Positions 27,563-37,569 are shown, counted from the first letter of the stretch. The stretch: DNA of 64,000 nucleotides from Haliea sp. E1-2-M8 (GCF_030649675.1 NZ_JAUTDR010000009.1:1-64000), one strand, 5' to 3'. Made by a program: numbers and translations. The notes: a model not told the origin generated them from the letters alone.

Positions 27563-29725
27563 TCAGGCCGAGCCCTGCGCCTCATTGACCGCGTCCAGCA
27601 CATCCCGGGCACAGACCGGAATCGGGGTGCCCGGGCCGAAGATGCATTTGACCCCTGCCTCGTAGAGGAAATCATAGTCCTGCCGCGGAATGACACCGCC
27701 CGCAATCACCACGACGTCTTCCGCTCCCTGCTTGCGCAATTCTTCCACCAGCTGCGGAATCAAGGTCTTGTGCCCGGCCGCGAGCGAGGACGCACCGACC
27801 ACGTGGACGTCGTTCTCGATGGCCTGGCGCGCCACTTCTTCCGGGGTGGAAAACATGGGGGACAGGTCAATGTCGAAGCCCACATCGGCAAATGCGGTGG
27901 CCACCACTTTCGCGCCGCGGTCGTGGCCATCCTGGCCCATCTTGCACACCAGCATGCGCGGGCGGCGGCCGTATTTGGCGACAAACTCATCGATATCCAT
28001 GCTGATTCCCTGCCAGTTCTCGTCCTGCTGGAAGGCGGAGCCGTAGACGCCGGACACGGTCTGGGCCTGGGCATTGAAGCGACCGAACTCGCGCTCCATG
28101 GCAAAAGAGATTTCCCCCACCGTGGCGCGGCGTCGGGTGGCCTCGACAGACAATTCCAGCAGATTGCCCTCGCCGCTGACGGCGGCCTGGTAGATCTGCT
28201 CGAGGATCTCCTCCACCGCGGCCTCATCGCGATTTTCCCGGACCTTCGCCAAGCGCGCCAGCTGGGAAGTGCGTACGGCGTCATTGTCGATCTGCAGCAC
28301 GTCAAACACGCTGGCATCGTCGGTGCGGTATTTGTTGACCCCGACGATGACATCCTCGCCGCGGTCGATCCGGGCCTGCTTGCGCGCCGCCGCCTCTTCA
28401 ATGCGCAGCTTGGGCATGCCGGTTTCAATCGCCTTGGCCATGCCCCCGGCCTGCTCGACCTCTTCGATCAGCTCCCAGGCCTTGTCGGCGATCGACTGGG
28501 TCAGGCTCTCCATCATGTAGGAGCCGCCCCAGGGATCGACGACGTTGGTGATACCTGTCTCTTCCTGGATGATCAGCTGGGTATTGCGGGCTATGCGCGC
28601 GGAAAACTCCGTGGGCAGGGCGATCGCTTCGTCCAGGGCATTGGTGTGCAGGGACTGGGTGCCGCCGAAGACCGCGGCCATCGCCTCGATTGTGGTACGC
28701 ACCACGTTGTTGTAGGGGTCCTGCTCGGTGAGCGACCAGCCGGAGGTCTGGCTGTGGGTGCGCAGCATGGAGCTCTTCGGGTTTTGCGGGTTGAACTCGC
28801 TGACGATCCGCGTCCACAGCAGGCGCGCCGCGCGCAGCTTGGCGATCTCCATGTAGAAATTCATGCCGATGCCCCAGAAGAAGGACAGGCGCGGCGCAAA
28901 CTCATCGATGTCCAGGCCGGCCGCCAGCGCCGTGCGGATGTACTCCTTGCCGTCTGCCAGGGTGTAGGCCAGCTCCAGTGCCGCGTTGGCACCCGCTTCC
29001 TGGATGTGGTAACCGGAGATGGAAATGGTGTTGAAGCGGGGCATATTGCGCGAGCAGAAGGCGATGATGTCGCCGATGATCTTCATGCTCGGCGCCGGCG
29101 GGTAGATATAGGTGTTGCGCACCATGAATTCTTTCAGGATGTCGTTCTGGATGGTGCCTGCCAGCTGTTCCTGCTTCACACCCTGCTCTTCCGCGGCGAC
29201 GATATAGCCCGCCAGAATCGGCAGTACGGCGCCGTTCATGGTCATCGACACCGAGACCTGGTCCAGCGGGATGTCGTCGAACAATATTTTCATGTCCTCG
29301 ACGGAATCGATGGCGACACCGGCCTTGCCGACATCCCCGGCTACCCGCGGGTGATCCGAGTCGTAGCCGCGGTGGGTGGCGAGGTCAAAGGCCACCGACA
29401 CGCCCTGGCCGCCAGCGGCGAGCGCCTTGCGATAAAACGCGTTGGATTCCTCGGCGGTGGAAAAGCCTGCGTACTGGCGAATGGTCCAGGGCCGGCCCGC
29501 ATACATGGTGGCCTGGGGGCCGCGCAGATACGGCGTAAGCCCGGGCATGGTATTGGTGTATTCGAGGTTTTCCAGGTCTTCGGCAGTGTACAGGGGCTTG
29601 ACGTCAATGCCCTCCGGCGTGTGCCAGGTCAGCGCTTCAATGCCCTTGCCCTTGAGGCCCTTCTCCGCTTGGGTGCGCCAGCTTTCGGGGTTGGCGCTGG
29701 CGGGGTCGTAGATCTTGTCACTCAT
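27563..29725 (-). CDS. scpA: Methylmalonyl-CoA mutase, single-chain form
   Basis: 720 aa. The N-terminal TIM barrel carries [39 protein letters not shown] and [20 protein letters not shown]. The C-terminal cobalamin domain carries the base-off motif [34 protein letters not shown] and [11 protein letters not shown]. It converts methylmalonyl-CoA to succinyl-CoA with adenosylcobalamin. It lies between mce and meaB in a five-gene operon. Confidence 0.97.
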   Translation of the reverse strand: MSDKIYDPASANPESWRTQAEKGLKGKGIEALTWHTPEGIDVKPLYTAEDLENLEYTNTMPGLTPYLRGPQATMYAGRPWTIRQYAGFSTAEESNAFYRKALAAGGQGVSVAFDLATHRGYDSDHPRVAGDVGKAGVAIDSVEDMKILFDDIPLDQVSVSMTMNGAVLPILAGYIVAAEEQGVKQEQLAGTIQNDILKEFMVRNTYIYPPAPSMKIIGDIIAFCSRNMPRFNTISISGYHIQEAGANAALELAYTLADGKEYIRTALAAGLDIDEFAPRLSFFWGIGMNFYMEIAKLRAARLLWTRIVSEFNPQNPKSSMLRTHSQTSGWSLTEQDPYNNVVRTTIEAMAAVFGGTQSLHTNALDEAIALPTEFSARIARNTQLIIQEETGITNVVDPWGGSYMMESLTQSIADKAWELIEEVEQAGGMAKAIETGMPKLRIEEAAARKQARIDRGEDVIVGVNKYRTDDASVFDVLQIDNDAVRTSQLARLAKVRENRDEAAVEEILEQIYQAAVSGEGNLLELSVEATRRRATVGEISFAMEREFGRFNAQAQTVSGVYGSAFQQDENWQGISMDIDEFVAKYGRRPRMLVCKMGQDGHDRGAKVVATAFADVGFDIDLSPMFSTPEEVARQAIENDVHVVGASSLAAGHKTLIPQLVEELRKQGAEDVVVIAGGVIPRQDYDFLYEAGVKCIFGPGTPIPVCARDVLDAVNEAQGSA

Positions 29726-29748
29726 GGTAGCTGTCTCCGCGGGCCCGC

Positions 29749-30159
29749 TCAGTGTTCGTCGGCGGGCTGGTTGATTTCGATCAGGACGCCGTCACAGCTT
29801 TTCGGGTGAATGAAGATCACCCGGGAGTTGTGCGCGCCGGGGGTCGGTGACTCCGACAGGAACTGGTAGCCCTTGGCCTTCAGCCGCGCCACATCCTCCT
29901 CGATATTGTCGGAGCGGAAGCACAGGTGATGCAGGCCACCGCCACGCTTTTCCAGGTAGGTGGCGATGGGGCCCTCGCCGTTGAGCGGATGCACCAGCTC
30001 GATGTTGGTGGGCGGTAGCGGGAAAAACGCAGTTGAGGTTTTCGCCGGCGCCACGTCCTCGGTGCCCTCGAAGGGCAGGCCGAAGTCCTCCATGAAACGC
30101 TTGATGGCCTTGTCGAAATCCGGCACCGCGATGGCGATATGGTCCAGGGCTGTAATCAT
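29749..30159 (-). CDS. mce: Methylmalonyl-CoA epimerase
   Basis: 136 aa, VOC fold. [19 protein letters not shown], the metal ligands in [14 protein letters not shown] and [14 protein letters not shown], and a Glu ligand in [10 protein letters not shown] fit the family (His, His, Glu). It interconverts (S)- and (R)-methylmalonyl-CoA, linking the upstream carboxylase to the downstream mutase. Confidence 0.95.
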   Translation of the reverse strand: MITALDHIAIAVPDFDKAIKRFMEDFGLPFEGTEDVAPAKTSTAFFPLPPTNIELVHPLNGEGPIATYLEKRGGGLHHLCFRSDNIEEDVARLKAKGYQFLSESPTPGAHNSRVIFIHPKSCDGVLIEINQPADEH

Positions 30160-30169
30160 GCTCTGCCTC

Positions 30170-32983
30170 TCAAAGTACTTGTTGCAGGAAGCCGGCGGTG
30201 AGTTCGCGTTTGCGGGCGGCGATCTCCTCCGGGGGTACGACTTCGATTTTTTCGTCCGGGGTGATCTTGAACAGGGGCTGGCCCTTGTGAATGATGACCC
30301 CGTCGGTTTCCACCAGCACCTTGTCTACCGTGCCGGCAAACGGCGCATAGACCTTGTTGAACATCTTCATGACTTCGACGATATACAGCGGGTCGCCGGC
30401 CTCGAAATGGTCGCCCTTGGCAACGTAGAGTTCGTGCTGTGGCGATTCACGGCCGTAAAACATGCCCCCGCTCTCCGCCAGGATCTCGTCGCCCCGGGCC
30501 GCTACGGGCGGCACCAGCACCTTGGCCATGCGGGCCTGGTGTTCCGTATCCAGCAGATCTTCCGGGATGTGAATGCTGAGGTCCTGGTTCACACCGAGCT
30601 TATAGTATCCGGTGGCTTCGGCGATGCTGGGCAGAACTGCCATGATGTCGACGCCAGCCTGGAAACCCAGGTGTGCAGAGCGGACCTGGTTCCAACTGGC
30701 GTCGGTAAAGCCTGTGGGCGCGGCCTCGTCTGCCAGCAGGGTCTGCAGGGCAATCCAGTCGGACGCGTCGACACGGTTGTTGAGTTCAGCGTAAAAATCC
30801 AGTGCCTGCTGCAGGATCTTGTGATCGTGGTCCCAGATCATGCTGGCGGCTGGCGCACGCGGGGTGAAATCCATGTTGAGGAAATGATAGGTGTCCGCCA
30901 GCAACTCGACAGGGTTCTCGTTCCAGCACAGTTTGCCTTCTATCACCGTGTAACAATCGCGATTGATGCTGAGCCAGCCGCTGAGTACATGAGGCTCTTC
31001 CAGCAGGCGGTACAGCGGACGCAGCAGCAGCGTGTGTTTCAGTTCCATCGCATCGTGCAGGGCCTTGGCAGCGGCCTCGCCCAGCCCCTTGACCCGTGCA
31101 CGGCAGATCTCCCGCCAGGCAAAGTCCAGGTCGATATTGTTGGCCTGGTCCTTGAGCTCACCCACCGCTGTCAGGTAGGGCACGATAAAACGTGTCGTCG
31201 GCCGGGCATTGATATTCTGGCCAATAAACCAGTTCACCAGACCGTAGTGGAATTCCAGATTGGTGGCGAGATCCTTGCCGCGCATACGGGTCCGGCGGAT
31301 GGTTTCCGCCATTTTCTCGTAAGTCTCCAGCCGGGTCTCGCCCACCGTCAGCAGCAGCGCGATATTGGAGTCGTACGCACCGGCCAGGGTGTACTTCATG
31401 AACACGTCGGAGTCGGGATTGTGCAGGCTGATGCCCTGGTCGTCGCGGATTTCCCCTTCCAGGGCATCGCTCCAGTGCTCAATCACGCCGCCCGCAGCGG
31501 GCTGCAGTGCCTGGTTGGTGGCATTCAGGCGGGCCTCCACGCTGTCATTGTGACGCAGGATGCGGGTGGGCTGCGGCAGGCGCGGGCCGTGAGCCGCCAG
31601 CAGCACCATGGCCTCGACCAGCGATTCCACTACAAAGCTGTCCTTCGGGTCATCGGGATTGCTGAAGCGCAGCGCGTAGCACAGCTCGGTCACCCGGTGC
31701 TCCACCTGGATGCGGGTGTTCATTTCCATGAAGAAGTGTTTGTCGCCGTCAACGATGCACTCGAAGGTGGACACCGAATCCAGACCCACCGCAGCCCCGA
31801 AGCGAGCGGCCTCATCTTCCATTTCCTCCAGGGTAAGCAGATCCTGGCGCAGCACCCGGGCTTCAACCTCCTGACCTGCCGCCTCTGCCTGCTCAACCGC
31901 CGTGCGCAGGGATTCCACCGTGACCGACACTTCCAGCAATTTCTGCTCGTGCATCTGCAGGGAACAATCGCGGCCGCCCATGGTGATGCACCAGTCACCG
32001 TTGCCGACGACCTGGATTTCCTGATGGCGCGTGGTCTCAATATTGAGTTCGACAAGCACGTTCTTGTTATCGCCCACGCCGGTGGTTTTTACCTCATTGA
32101 GAATTTCCCGAACCAGTTCCGCGGTGCGCTTGGCCTGGCCGACGCCAAGAATGCGCTGGCCCTTGCCGCCGCCGCCGCTTATAGCCTTGAGCCGCACCCG
32201 ATTGCGCGGGTAATCCGCCTGCATGCGGCCCACGGCTTCGGTGAGCGTTTCGCTGAGCTCATCCACAGTGTAGAGATCTATGCCCTTGGTGTAGGACGCG
32301 GCCAGCACTATGTCGGCCTTGTCTTCGATGCTTATGGTGTCATCATCGAGAATTTCGGGGTCTACCGCCAGACCTTCGGCCTCGCACAGGGCGGTCAGCG
32401 CAGCGACATCGGGATATTTCTTCAGCAGGGTCAGTGCCGTGCCGTTGTCGATACCGGGAGTAACGGAGACGCCGGACTTGAGTGCGGTACGCTTGGCTTC
32501 ATCCTTTAAGCCGGCATCGTGCACGGTGCGCGAGCAGGGGCCGATGAAGTTGAGGCCGGCGCGCTCCATGGCCGCGACCATGGTTTCGTCCTCGGCCATG
32601 AAGCCGTAACCGGCGAAGATCGCATTGTAATTGTTGTCACGGGCAATGCTGATGATTTGCGCGATGCGCTGGTCCCGCTCTTCCTTGTTGGCGCCGGTGT
32701 AGTCCGGCACCCGGTGGACCCGGTCCGGATCAGTCAGGGAGCGCAGTTCAGGCGCCAATGCATTCTGATAGACGATGGAGTCTTTCTCGGAAAGCAGAAT
32801 ACCAAAGTGGTCGATTCCCATTTCACTGAAGACGTCCATCGCCTCCTTGCGGATGGGACCGCGGCAGATGATCAGCGGCCGCAACTCGCTGCAGTCAAAC
32901 TGCGCCACCCAGGGCGATGCTTGCCGCGCGAGACGCCGCTCGCGGTGGATCAGGGGGTTGCGCAGATAGTGTTCGTTGGACAC
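30170..32983 (-). CDS. Fused biotin carboxylase / biotin carboxyl carrier protein of an acyl-CoA carboxylase
   Basis: 937 aa from GTG 32983, with AGAGGAAAG six nt upstream; the frame runs on into the preceding gene without family sequence. The N-terminal domain is divergent (PLIICRGPIRKEAMDVFSEM, FAGYGFMAED). An ATP-grasp domain follows (AISGGGGKGQRILGVG, QEIQVVGNGDWCITMGGRDC, FFMEMNTRIQVEHRVTELCY). About 300 residues of extra sequence precede a C-terminal biotinyl domain with EVMKM and a lysine for biotin. With the adjacent carboxyltransferase it most likely makes methylmalonyl-CoA from propionyl-CoA. Confidence 0.88.
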   Translation of the reverse strand: MSNEHYLRNPLIHRERRLARQASPWVAQFDCSELRPLIICRGPIRKEAMDVFSEMGIDHFGILLSEKDSIVYQNALAPELRSLTDPDRVHRVPDYTGANKEERDQRIAQIISIARDNNYNAIFAGYGFMAEDETMVAAMERAGLNFIGPCSRTVHDAGLKDEAKRTALKSGVSVTPGIDNGTALTLLKKYPDVAALTALCEAEGLAVDPEILDDDTISIEDKADIVLAASYTKGIDLYTVDELSETLTEAVGRMQADYPRNRVRLKAISGGGGKGQRILGVGQAKRTAELVREILNEVKTTGVGDNKNVLVELNIETTRHQEIQVVGNGDWCITMGGRDCSLQMHEQKLLEVSVTVESLRTAVEQAEAAGQEVEARVLRQDLLTLEEMEDEAARFGAAVGLDSVSTFECIVDGDKHFFMEMNTRIQVEHRVTELCYALRFSNPDDPKDSFVVESLVEAMVLLAAHGPRLPQPTRILRHNDSVEARLNATNQALQPAAGGVIEHWSDALEGEIRDDQGISLHNPDSDVFMKYTLAGAYDSNIALLLTVGETRLETYEKMAETIRRTRMRGKDLATNLEFHYGLVNWFIGQNINARPTTRFIVPYLTAVGELKDQANNIDLDFAWREICRARVKGLGEAAAKALHDAMELKHTLLLRPLYRLLEEPHVLSGWLSINRDCYTVIEGKLCWNENPVELLADTYHFLNMDFTPRAPAASMIWDHDHKILQQALDFYAELNNRVDASDWIALQTLLADEAAPTGFTDASWNQVRSAHLGFQAGVDIMAVLPSIAEATGYYKLGVNQDLSIHIPEDLLDTEHQARMAKVLVPPVAARGDEILAESGGMFYGRESPQHELYVAKGDHFEAGDPLYIVEVMKMFNKVYAPFAGTVDKVLVETDGVIIHKGQPLFKITPDEKIEVVPPEEIAARKRELTAGFLQQVL

Positions 32984-33020
32984 GCGATCTTTCCTCTGTC
33001 TGTCTGGTGTTGGAGCGGGC

Positions 33021-34754
33021 TTAGTGGAACTCACGCTGCACAGACGTGAGCGGCTCCGCTGTGTAATGGCGCAGGCAGAAGTCCATGTGCTCCGCGAGAA
33101 CCTGGCGCAGATCGGAAGGCATCACAATCTGGGAAATCGATCCGAGGCTGAGAGCCTCATTCGGGTTCATCAGTTCCTGCTCGTAGCGCTGGGCCAGCAG
33201 CTGTTCTTCAGCGCGGACCCAGGCATTGACCAGCTGGGTGGCGGCGGTGTTTGCCTCCTCAGCCGAGAGGCCCGCGGCCACTTGCGCCCTGGTCTCGGCG
33301 GCGATCTTGTCCGCCACGCCGGCGCGAATATGGCGCAGTTCATCCTTGTATACATACTCGACACCCGCCGGCCCCATCACCGCTACCCGGGTGGTCGGCA
33401 GAGCGACCACGAAATCCGCCCCGGTGGGATAGTTGTTATAGGAGGCATAGGCACCGCCGAAGGCGTTGCGCACCAGCACCAGGAAACGCGGTGTGCGCAG
33501 GTCGACAATCGCGTCCAGCATCGCTCTCCCGGCCTGCACGATACCGCGCGCCTCCTGCTCCTTGCCGGGCAGGAAACCGGTGGTGTCTTCGAGGAAAATA
33601 ACAGGGATGTTGTACAGGTTGCAGAAGCGGATAAAGCGCGCGTTCTTGTACGCCGCGCCGATGTCGATCTGGCCCGAAGCCACCGCCGAGTTGTTGGCCA
33701 CGAAACCCACCACGTTGCCGCCGAGGCGCCCGAGCGCGGTAATGGTGTTGCGGGCACGCTCGGCCTGAATCTCGATGAAATCACCGTGGTCGCAGAGCTG
33801 CTGGATAAGAATACTGATATCGATTGGCGTGTTGTAGCCGGTCGGTGAATTGAAGGCTTTTTTGAGCAGGATATCGATATCCCAGGTTTTGCGACTGACC
33901 GGATCCGAGGAAGCCAGAAAGGGCGCGGCACTGCTGTTGTTGTCGGGCAGGTAGTTGAGCAGGGCCCGCACCTTGCGCAGTGCTGCAACTTCGTCCGGGA
34001 CCACGAAATCCGTGACCCCGCTCTGACTGTGGACACCGGGGCCACCGAGTTCGTCCGGAGTCACATCCTCGCCCAGCACGGATTTCACCACGCCTGGGCC
34101 GGTAAGGCCGAAGAAGGTATCGTTGGGCTGGATCAGGAAGCTGCCCTGACGCGGCAGGTAGGAACCGCCGCCGGCATTGAACCCGAACATGCACATGATG
34201 CTTGGCACCACGCCGCTGATCTTGCGCAGCGCGGTAAAGGCATCGGCATAACCATCCAGGCCGCCAACACCGGCTGGAATGTAGGCGCCGGCGGAATCGT
34301 TGAGACCGACCACGGGAATCTTGCGCTTGGCCGCCAGCTCAAACAGTCGCGCCAGCTTCTTGCCGTTGGTGGCGTCCATGGAGCCGGCGCGAACCGTGAA
34401 ATCATGCCCGTAAATGGCAACGTCGCGGCCGTTGACCTTGATCAGGGCGGTGACCAGTGACGCGCCGTCGAGATTTGGCCCCCAGTTCTGGTACAGGATG
34501 GTGGGCGCTGCATCTGCCAGATAGTCGATGCGCTCCCAGATCGTCATCCGGTTCTTCTGGTGCTGGCGCTGGGTATTGCGCACGCCCGCCGCCCGCAGCG
34601 GACGCTGCTGTAGTTCCCAGCCGGCCTTCAGGGATTTCTCATACAGGCCAGGTTCCGAAGCCAGCTGGCCAGGTACCTTGAATTCCTGTTCATCCACTGT
34701 GGCGAACGGGTTGTTGAGAGAGGCAATCAGGTCAGTCTCAGTGCTTGTCTTCAT
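33021..34754 (-). CDS. Acyl-CoA (probably propionyl-CoA) carboxylase carboxyltransferase subunit
   Basis: 577 aa from ATG 34754 (an in-frame ATG lies at 34766). Crotonase-fold carboxyltransferase motifs are present: [97 protein letters not shown]. It transfers carboxyl from biotin to an acyl-CoA. First gene of the operon carboxyltransferase-BC/BCCP-mce-mutase-meaB, so propionyl-CoA is the inferred substrate. Confidence 0.9.
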   Translation of the reverse strand: MKTSTETDLIASLNNPFATVDEQEFKVPGQLASEPGLYEKSLKAGWELQQRPLRAAGVRNTQRQHQKNRMTIWERIDYLADAAPTILYQNWGPNLDGASLVTALIKVNGRDVAIYGHDFTVRAGSMDATNGKKLARLFELAAKRKIPVVGLNDSAGAYIPAGVGGLDGYADAFTALRKISGVVPSIMCMFGFNAGGGSYLPRQGSFLIQPNDTFFGLTGPGVVKSVLGEDVTPDELGGPGVHSQSGVTDFVVPDEVAALRKVRALLNYLPDNNSSAAPFLASSDPVSRKTWDIDILLKKAFNSPTGYNTPIDISILIQQLCDHGDFIEIQAERARNTITALGRLGGNVVGFVANNSAVASGQIDIGAAYKNARFIRFCNLYNIPVIFLEDTTGFLPGKEQEARGIVQAGRAMLDAIVDLRTPRFLVLVRNAFGGAYASYNNYPTGADFVVALPTTRVAVMGPAGVEYVYKDELRHIRAGVADKIAAETRAQVAAGLSAEEANTAATQLVNAWVRAEEQLLAQRYEQELMNPNEALSLGSISQIVMPSDLRQVLAEHMDFCLRHYTAEPLTSVQREFH

Positions 34755-34887
34755 TCTGTTTCCCATGCTGGTGCAATGCCGGTTCCGGCAGAGCCGGCCA
34801 CTGCCTCTACCTTCTGTCGAGATTCCCGGGTTTACTTGTGACGGCGGCCGGGCTTACGATGTTACCCCGGCTCAAATTCGGCGCACC

Positions 34888-34916
34888 ACATTAATTCCAA
34901 GGCGTGGGAATGTCAA
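34888..34916 (-). promoter_or_regulatory. Probable sigma-70 promoter of the propionyl-CoA operon
   Basis: On the minus strand a perfect TTGACA (34911-34916) is followed by a 17-nt spacer and TAATGT (34888-34893). The spacer contains ATTCC/GGAAT as a small inverted repeat, a possible operator. The leader to the start codon would be about 130 nt. Confidence 0.55.
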
Positions 34917-34987
34917 TTTAACGGCCCGCTAACGCGACGGCGAAAGATACCGCATATGCCCTGCCCTGCCCCCTCCCACACCTCGTA

Positions 34988-35019
34988 TTGCGTAGTTTAT
35001 ACCCGCTTCAACTACGCAA
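34988..35019. promoter_or_regulatory. Perfect 10-bp inverted repeat, candidate operator
   Basis: TTGCGTAGTT (34988-34997) faces AACTACGCAA (35010-35019) with a 12-nt spacer. It lies between the propionyl-CoA operon and pabB, 53 nt before the pabB GTG. AT-rich symmetric half-sites of this size are typical of TetR- or GntR-type operators. Which gene it controls is unknown. Confidence 0.5.
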
Positions 35020-35071
35020 ATACTCAGCGTCAACATGGCGCCAGACGGGCGTCACGCGCCGGTGACTGCCG

Positions 35072-36436
35072 GTGAGCCTGCACTTCGACGAACTCGACTG
35101 GCAGCCCGATAGCGCGCGCCTGTTCACCGCCCTGCGCGACCTCCCGTTTCCGGCCTGGCTGGACAGCGCACAGCCCTGGGCCGGCAATGGCCGCTACGAC
35201 ATCCTGGTGGCGGCGCCGACCGCAGACACGCCCGGTGCACCGGCTGCAGACGCGTCTGCTGCCACCTGGCGCAGCTACTTCGACACTCTGTCCCAGTACC
35301 ACCGGGAACGCTATGCCGGGATCGCGCCAGCGGGGCAACGCCTGCCTTTTTGTGGCGGCCTGCTCGGCTACCTGGGCTATGAACCCGGCAACGCCCTGCA
35401 TGCCGTTGCGCACCCGCAAGCGACCTCCACCGCGACAGCCGCAGCCCACATCGGTGCCTACGACTGGTGCCTGGTCCAGGATCATCTGCTGCGACGATCC
35501 GTGCTAGTGTCCCTGCCCTGGGTGAGCGCAGCTACGCGTCGGGAGCTGCGGCTGCGGCTGCAATCGGCGCAGGAGACTGCCAGCGATGACACCTTCCGGC
35601 TGCTCGGCAGCTTTGCTCCGAGCATCAGCCGCGACGACTACCGGGCTGCCTTCGCCCGCATCCAGGAATACATTCAGGCCGGAGACTGCTACCAGGTCAA
35701 CCTGGCGCAGCGCTTCGAGGCAGCGTTCAGCGGCGATCCCTTTGCCGCCTACCGGATACTGCGCGAAGTTGCCGCCGCACCCTTCTCCGGCTACCTGCAG
35801 CTGGCCGATCAGCAGGCGCTGCTATGCCTGTCTCCGGAGCGGTTTCTGTCCCTGCAGGGACAGCAGGTGGAAACCCGCCCGATCAAGGGGACCCGCCCCC
35901 GCTTCGCCGATGCCGATCGCGACCTGCGCAGCGCTCGGGAACTGCGTGACAGCCCCAAGGATCGGGCCGAGAACCTGATGATCGTCGACCTCCTGCGCAA
36001 CGACCTGGGCCACAGCTGCGTGCCCGGCAGCATCCACGTTGACCAGCTGTTCGCCCTGGAAACCTACCCGACAGTGCACCACCTGGTCAGCACCATCCGC
36101 GGCGAGCTCGTCCCCGACCGCGGCCCCCTCGACCTGCTCCGCGACAGCTTCCCCGGCGGCTCCATCACCGGCGCCCCCAAGCGCCGCGCGATGCAGATCA
36201 TCGCCGAGCTCGAACCCCATAGCCGCGAGGCCTACTGCGGCTCCCTCCTCTACATCAGCGCCGACGGCCACATGGACAGCAACATCGCCATCCGCAGCCT
36301 GGTTGCCACTAACGGCAGTATACGGTGTTGGGGGGGCGGTGGGATTGTGGCGGATTCGGAGGCCGATCAGGAGTACCAGGAGACTTACGACAAGGTTGGC
36401 CGATTCCTCAGCACTTTGGAGCAGCGGTTCAGGTAG
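35072..36436 (+). CDS. pabB: Aminodeoxychorismate synthase component I
   Basis: 454 aa. Chorismate-binding motifs: GDCYQVNLAQRFEAAF, PIKGTRPRFADADRD, DRAENLMIVDLLRNDLGH, SFPGGSITGAPKRRAMQII and GGGIVADSEADQEYQET. The PIKGT motif (Lys) marks PabB rather than anthranilate synthase, and the N-terminal GGLLGYLGYEPGN fits too. With a PabA amidotransferase it makes aminodeoxychorismate for folate. The GTG start at 35072 has no clear SD, so the start is uncertain. Confidence 0.93.
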   Translation: MSLHFDELDWQPDSARLFTALRDLPFPAWLDSAQPWAGNGRYDILVAAPTADTPGAPAADASAATWRSYFDTLSQYHRERYAGIAPAGQRLPFCGGLLGYLGYEPGNALHAVAHPQATSTATAAAHIGAYDWCLVQDHLLRRSVLVSLPWVSAATRRELRLRLQSAQETASDDTFRLLGSFAPSISRDDYRAAFARIQEYIQAGDCYQVNLAQRFEAAFSGDPFAAYRILREVAAAPFSGYLQLADQQALLCLSPERFLSLQGQQVETRPIKGTRPRFADADRDLRSARELRDSPKDRAENLMIVDLLRNDLGHSCVPGSIHVDQLFALETYPTVHHLVSTIRGELVPDRGPLDLLRDSFPGGSITGAPKRRAMQIIAELEPHSREAYCGSLLYISADGHMDSNIAIRSLVATNGSIRCWGGGGIVADSEADQEYQETYDKVGRFLSTLEQRFR

Positions 36437-36465
36437 CTGTAGTGTGAGCGTTGGTGTATGGCGCC

Positions 36466-36579
36466 CTGTGGGTAAGGGCCTTGCGGGACTCGCCGCAAGT
36501 ACATCCATGTAGGCTCGTATCGCCTGGGCGGCCCCGCGCCTCCATGCGCTCAACGGTTCCGCAAGGCCCTTAGCCACAG
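36466..36579 (-). repeat. Dispersed palindromic element, copy C
   Basis: Outer inverted arms 36466-36486 and 36559-36579 pair at 20 of 21 positions (CTGTGG and TAAGGGCCTTGCGG with their complements). Inside, at 36484-36517 on the minus strand, is the 34-nt core beginning CGAGCCTACATGGATGTA. The left interior shares ACCGTTGA and GCATGGA with copy B. It starts 30 nt after the pabB stop, so it may also act as a terminator-like hairpin. Confidence 0.85.
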
Positions 36580-36660
36580 ACCGCCCTCTCGCACCGAGTA
36601 CATCGAAGCTGCAAAGAACCGAAATCCCGAACATCTGAACCGAACCGGCGATCGGACAGC

Positions 36661-36730
36661 CTGCATTCACTCCCGAAGTGAAGCACTGTGCATGCTGCGA
36701 CTTCCCCGGAACCGTAACGACATCCATGCC
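36661..36730 (+). repeat. Degenerate left half-copy of the dispersed element
   Basis: This stretch aligns with 36761-36826, sharing CTGCA, TGAAGC, CTGTGCATGCTGCG and ACATCCATGCC-like segments with scattered differences, and lacks the core and right arm. It is a partial tandem duplicate of the sequence leading into copy B. Confidence 0.6.
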
Positions 36731-36786
36731 TTGCTCCGAGTCCGCTACCGGAAAGGCTGGCTGCACTCCCAGGCTGAAGCGCTGTG

Positions 36787-36880
36787 CATGCTGCGGCCTC
36801 CCGGGACCGTTGACGGCATGGATGCCGTCACCGAGCCTACACGGACGTATTTACGGCGAGTCCCGGGAGGCCGCAGCATG
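36787..36880 (+). repeat. Dispersed palindromic element, copy B
   Basis: Outer arms 36787-36807 and 36860-36880 are a perfect 21-bp inverted repeat (CATGCTGCGG...GGGAC). Inside, TGACGGCAT and ATGCCGTCA form a second perfect 9-bp hairpin around GG, followed by the core at 36832-36865 (CGAGCCTACACGGACGTA...GAGTCCCG). The arms are unrelated in sequence to those of copy C. Confidence 0.9.
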
Positions 36881-36951
36881 GGCAGCGCGCGTTCGGAGCA
36901 CCAGAGGCGTCGCGCCGGCAACCTGGCAACCTGGTAAGTCAGCAAGTCGGT

Positions 36952-37569
36952 TCAGACGGTAAGCGGTCTGTCGCTGGCATCGACGAATGCCTGCTTCAGC
37001 GTCGGAAAGTCATGCACCGCCTGGAACTGCGGAAACTCCTCAACCACATTCTGCGGCGCGTGGAACAGGATGCCGACTTCGGCCTCGCCCAGCATCGAGG
37101 TGTCATTGTAGGAATCGCCGGCGGCGATGATGCGATAGTGCAGGCTGTGCAGGGCCTGTACCGAGGCGCGCTTGGGATCTTTCTGGCGCAGTTTGTAGTC
37201 GACCACGCGGCCGCTGTCGTCAACTTCGAGCCGGTGGCAGAACAGGGTCGGCCAGCCGAGTTGGCGCATCAGTGGGGCGGAGAATTCGTAGAAGGTGTCG
37301 GAGAGGATGATGACCTGGAAGCGCTCGCGCAGCCAGTCGAGAAAGCCGGCGGCGCCGGGCAGTGGCTCGAGGGTGGCGATCACTTCCTGGATGTCGTCTA
37401 TCCTGAGGCCGTGCTGGTCAAGGATGCGCAGGCGCTGCTTCATCAGCACGTCGTAATCGGGAATGTCCCGGGTGGTGGCGCGCAGCTCAGGAATGCCGGT
37501 GCACTCGGCGAAGGCGATCCAGATTTCCGGTATCAGTACCCCTTCAAGGTCCAGGCAAGCCAATTCCAC
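36952..37569 (-). CDS. thrH: ThrH, phosphoserine phosphatase / phosphoserine:homoserine phosphotransferase
   Basis: 205 aa HAD-superfamily protein. The nucleophile motif CLDLEGVLIPEIW (Asp-x-Glu instead of the usual DxD) is diagnostic of ThrH. Motif II is VIILSDTFYEF, motif III Lys is in KLRQKDPKRASV, and motif IV is AAGDSYNDTSML. In Pseudomonas aeruginosa ThrH makes serine from phosphoserine and can phosphorylate homoserine. It follows cysB on the same strand with an 83-nt gap. Confidence 0.95.
   Translation of the reverse strand: MELACLDLEGVLIPEIWIAFAECTGIPELRATTRDIPDYDVLMKQRLRILDQHGLRIDDIQEVIATLEPLPGAAGFLDWLRERFQVIILSDTFYEFSAPLMRQLGWPTLFCHRLEVDDSGRVVDYKLRQKDPKRASVQALHSLHYRIIAAGDSYNDTSMLGEAEVGILFHAPQNVVEEFPQFQAVHDFPTLKQAFVDASDRPLTV

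Larger units (their letters stand above)
34755..35071. other. Divergent intergenic region, propionyl-CoA operon / pabB
   Basis: 317 bases without a gene. Contents: the minus-strand promoter, a run of short GC palindromes near 34780-34800 (GCCGG/CCGGC), a C-rich stretch near 34960-34980, and the 10-bp inverted repeat. No small coding sequence is supported. Confidence 0.6.
36437..36951. other. Gene-free, repeat-filled gap between pabB and thrH
   Basis: 515 bases without a supported gene. It contains two copies of the dispersed palindromic element in opposite orientation (36466-36579 and 36787-36880), a degenerate duplicate of the left half of copy B (36661-36730), and a short tandem GGCAACCT near 36918-36935. 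Open frames here are short and read through the palindromes. Confidence 0.7.

Noticed and set aside
27494-32509. Two long plus-strand frames opposite the mutase and biotin carboxylase genes
   Set aside because: Both are antisense to genes with intact family motifs and show His/Gln/Gly-rich shadow composition.
36466-36880. Integron attC sites
   Set aside because: No RYYYAAC/GTTRRRY core sites, no integron cassettes and no integrase; the core is conserved while the arms vary.
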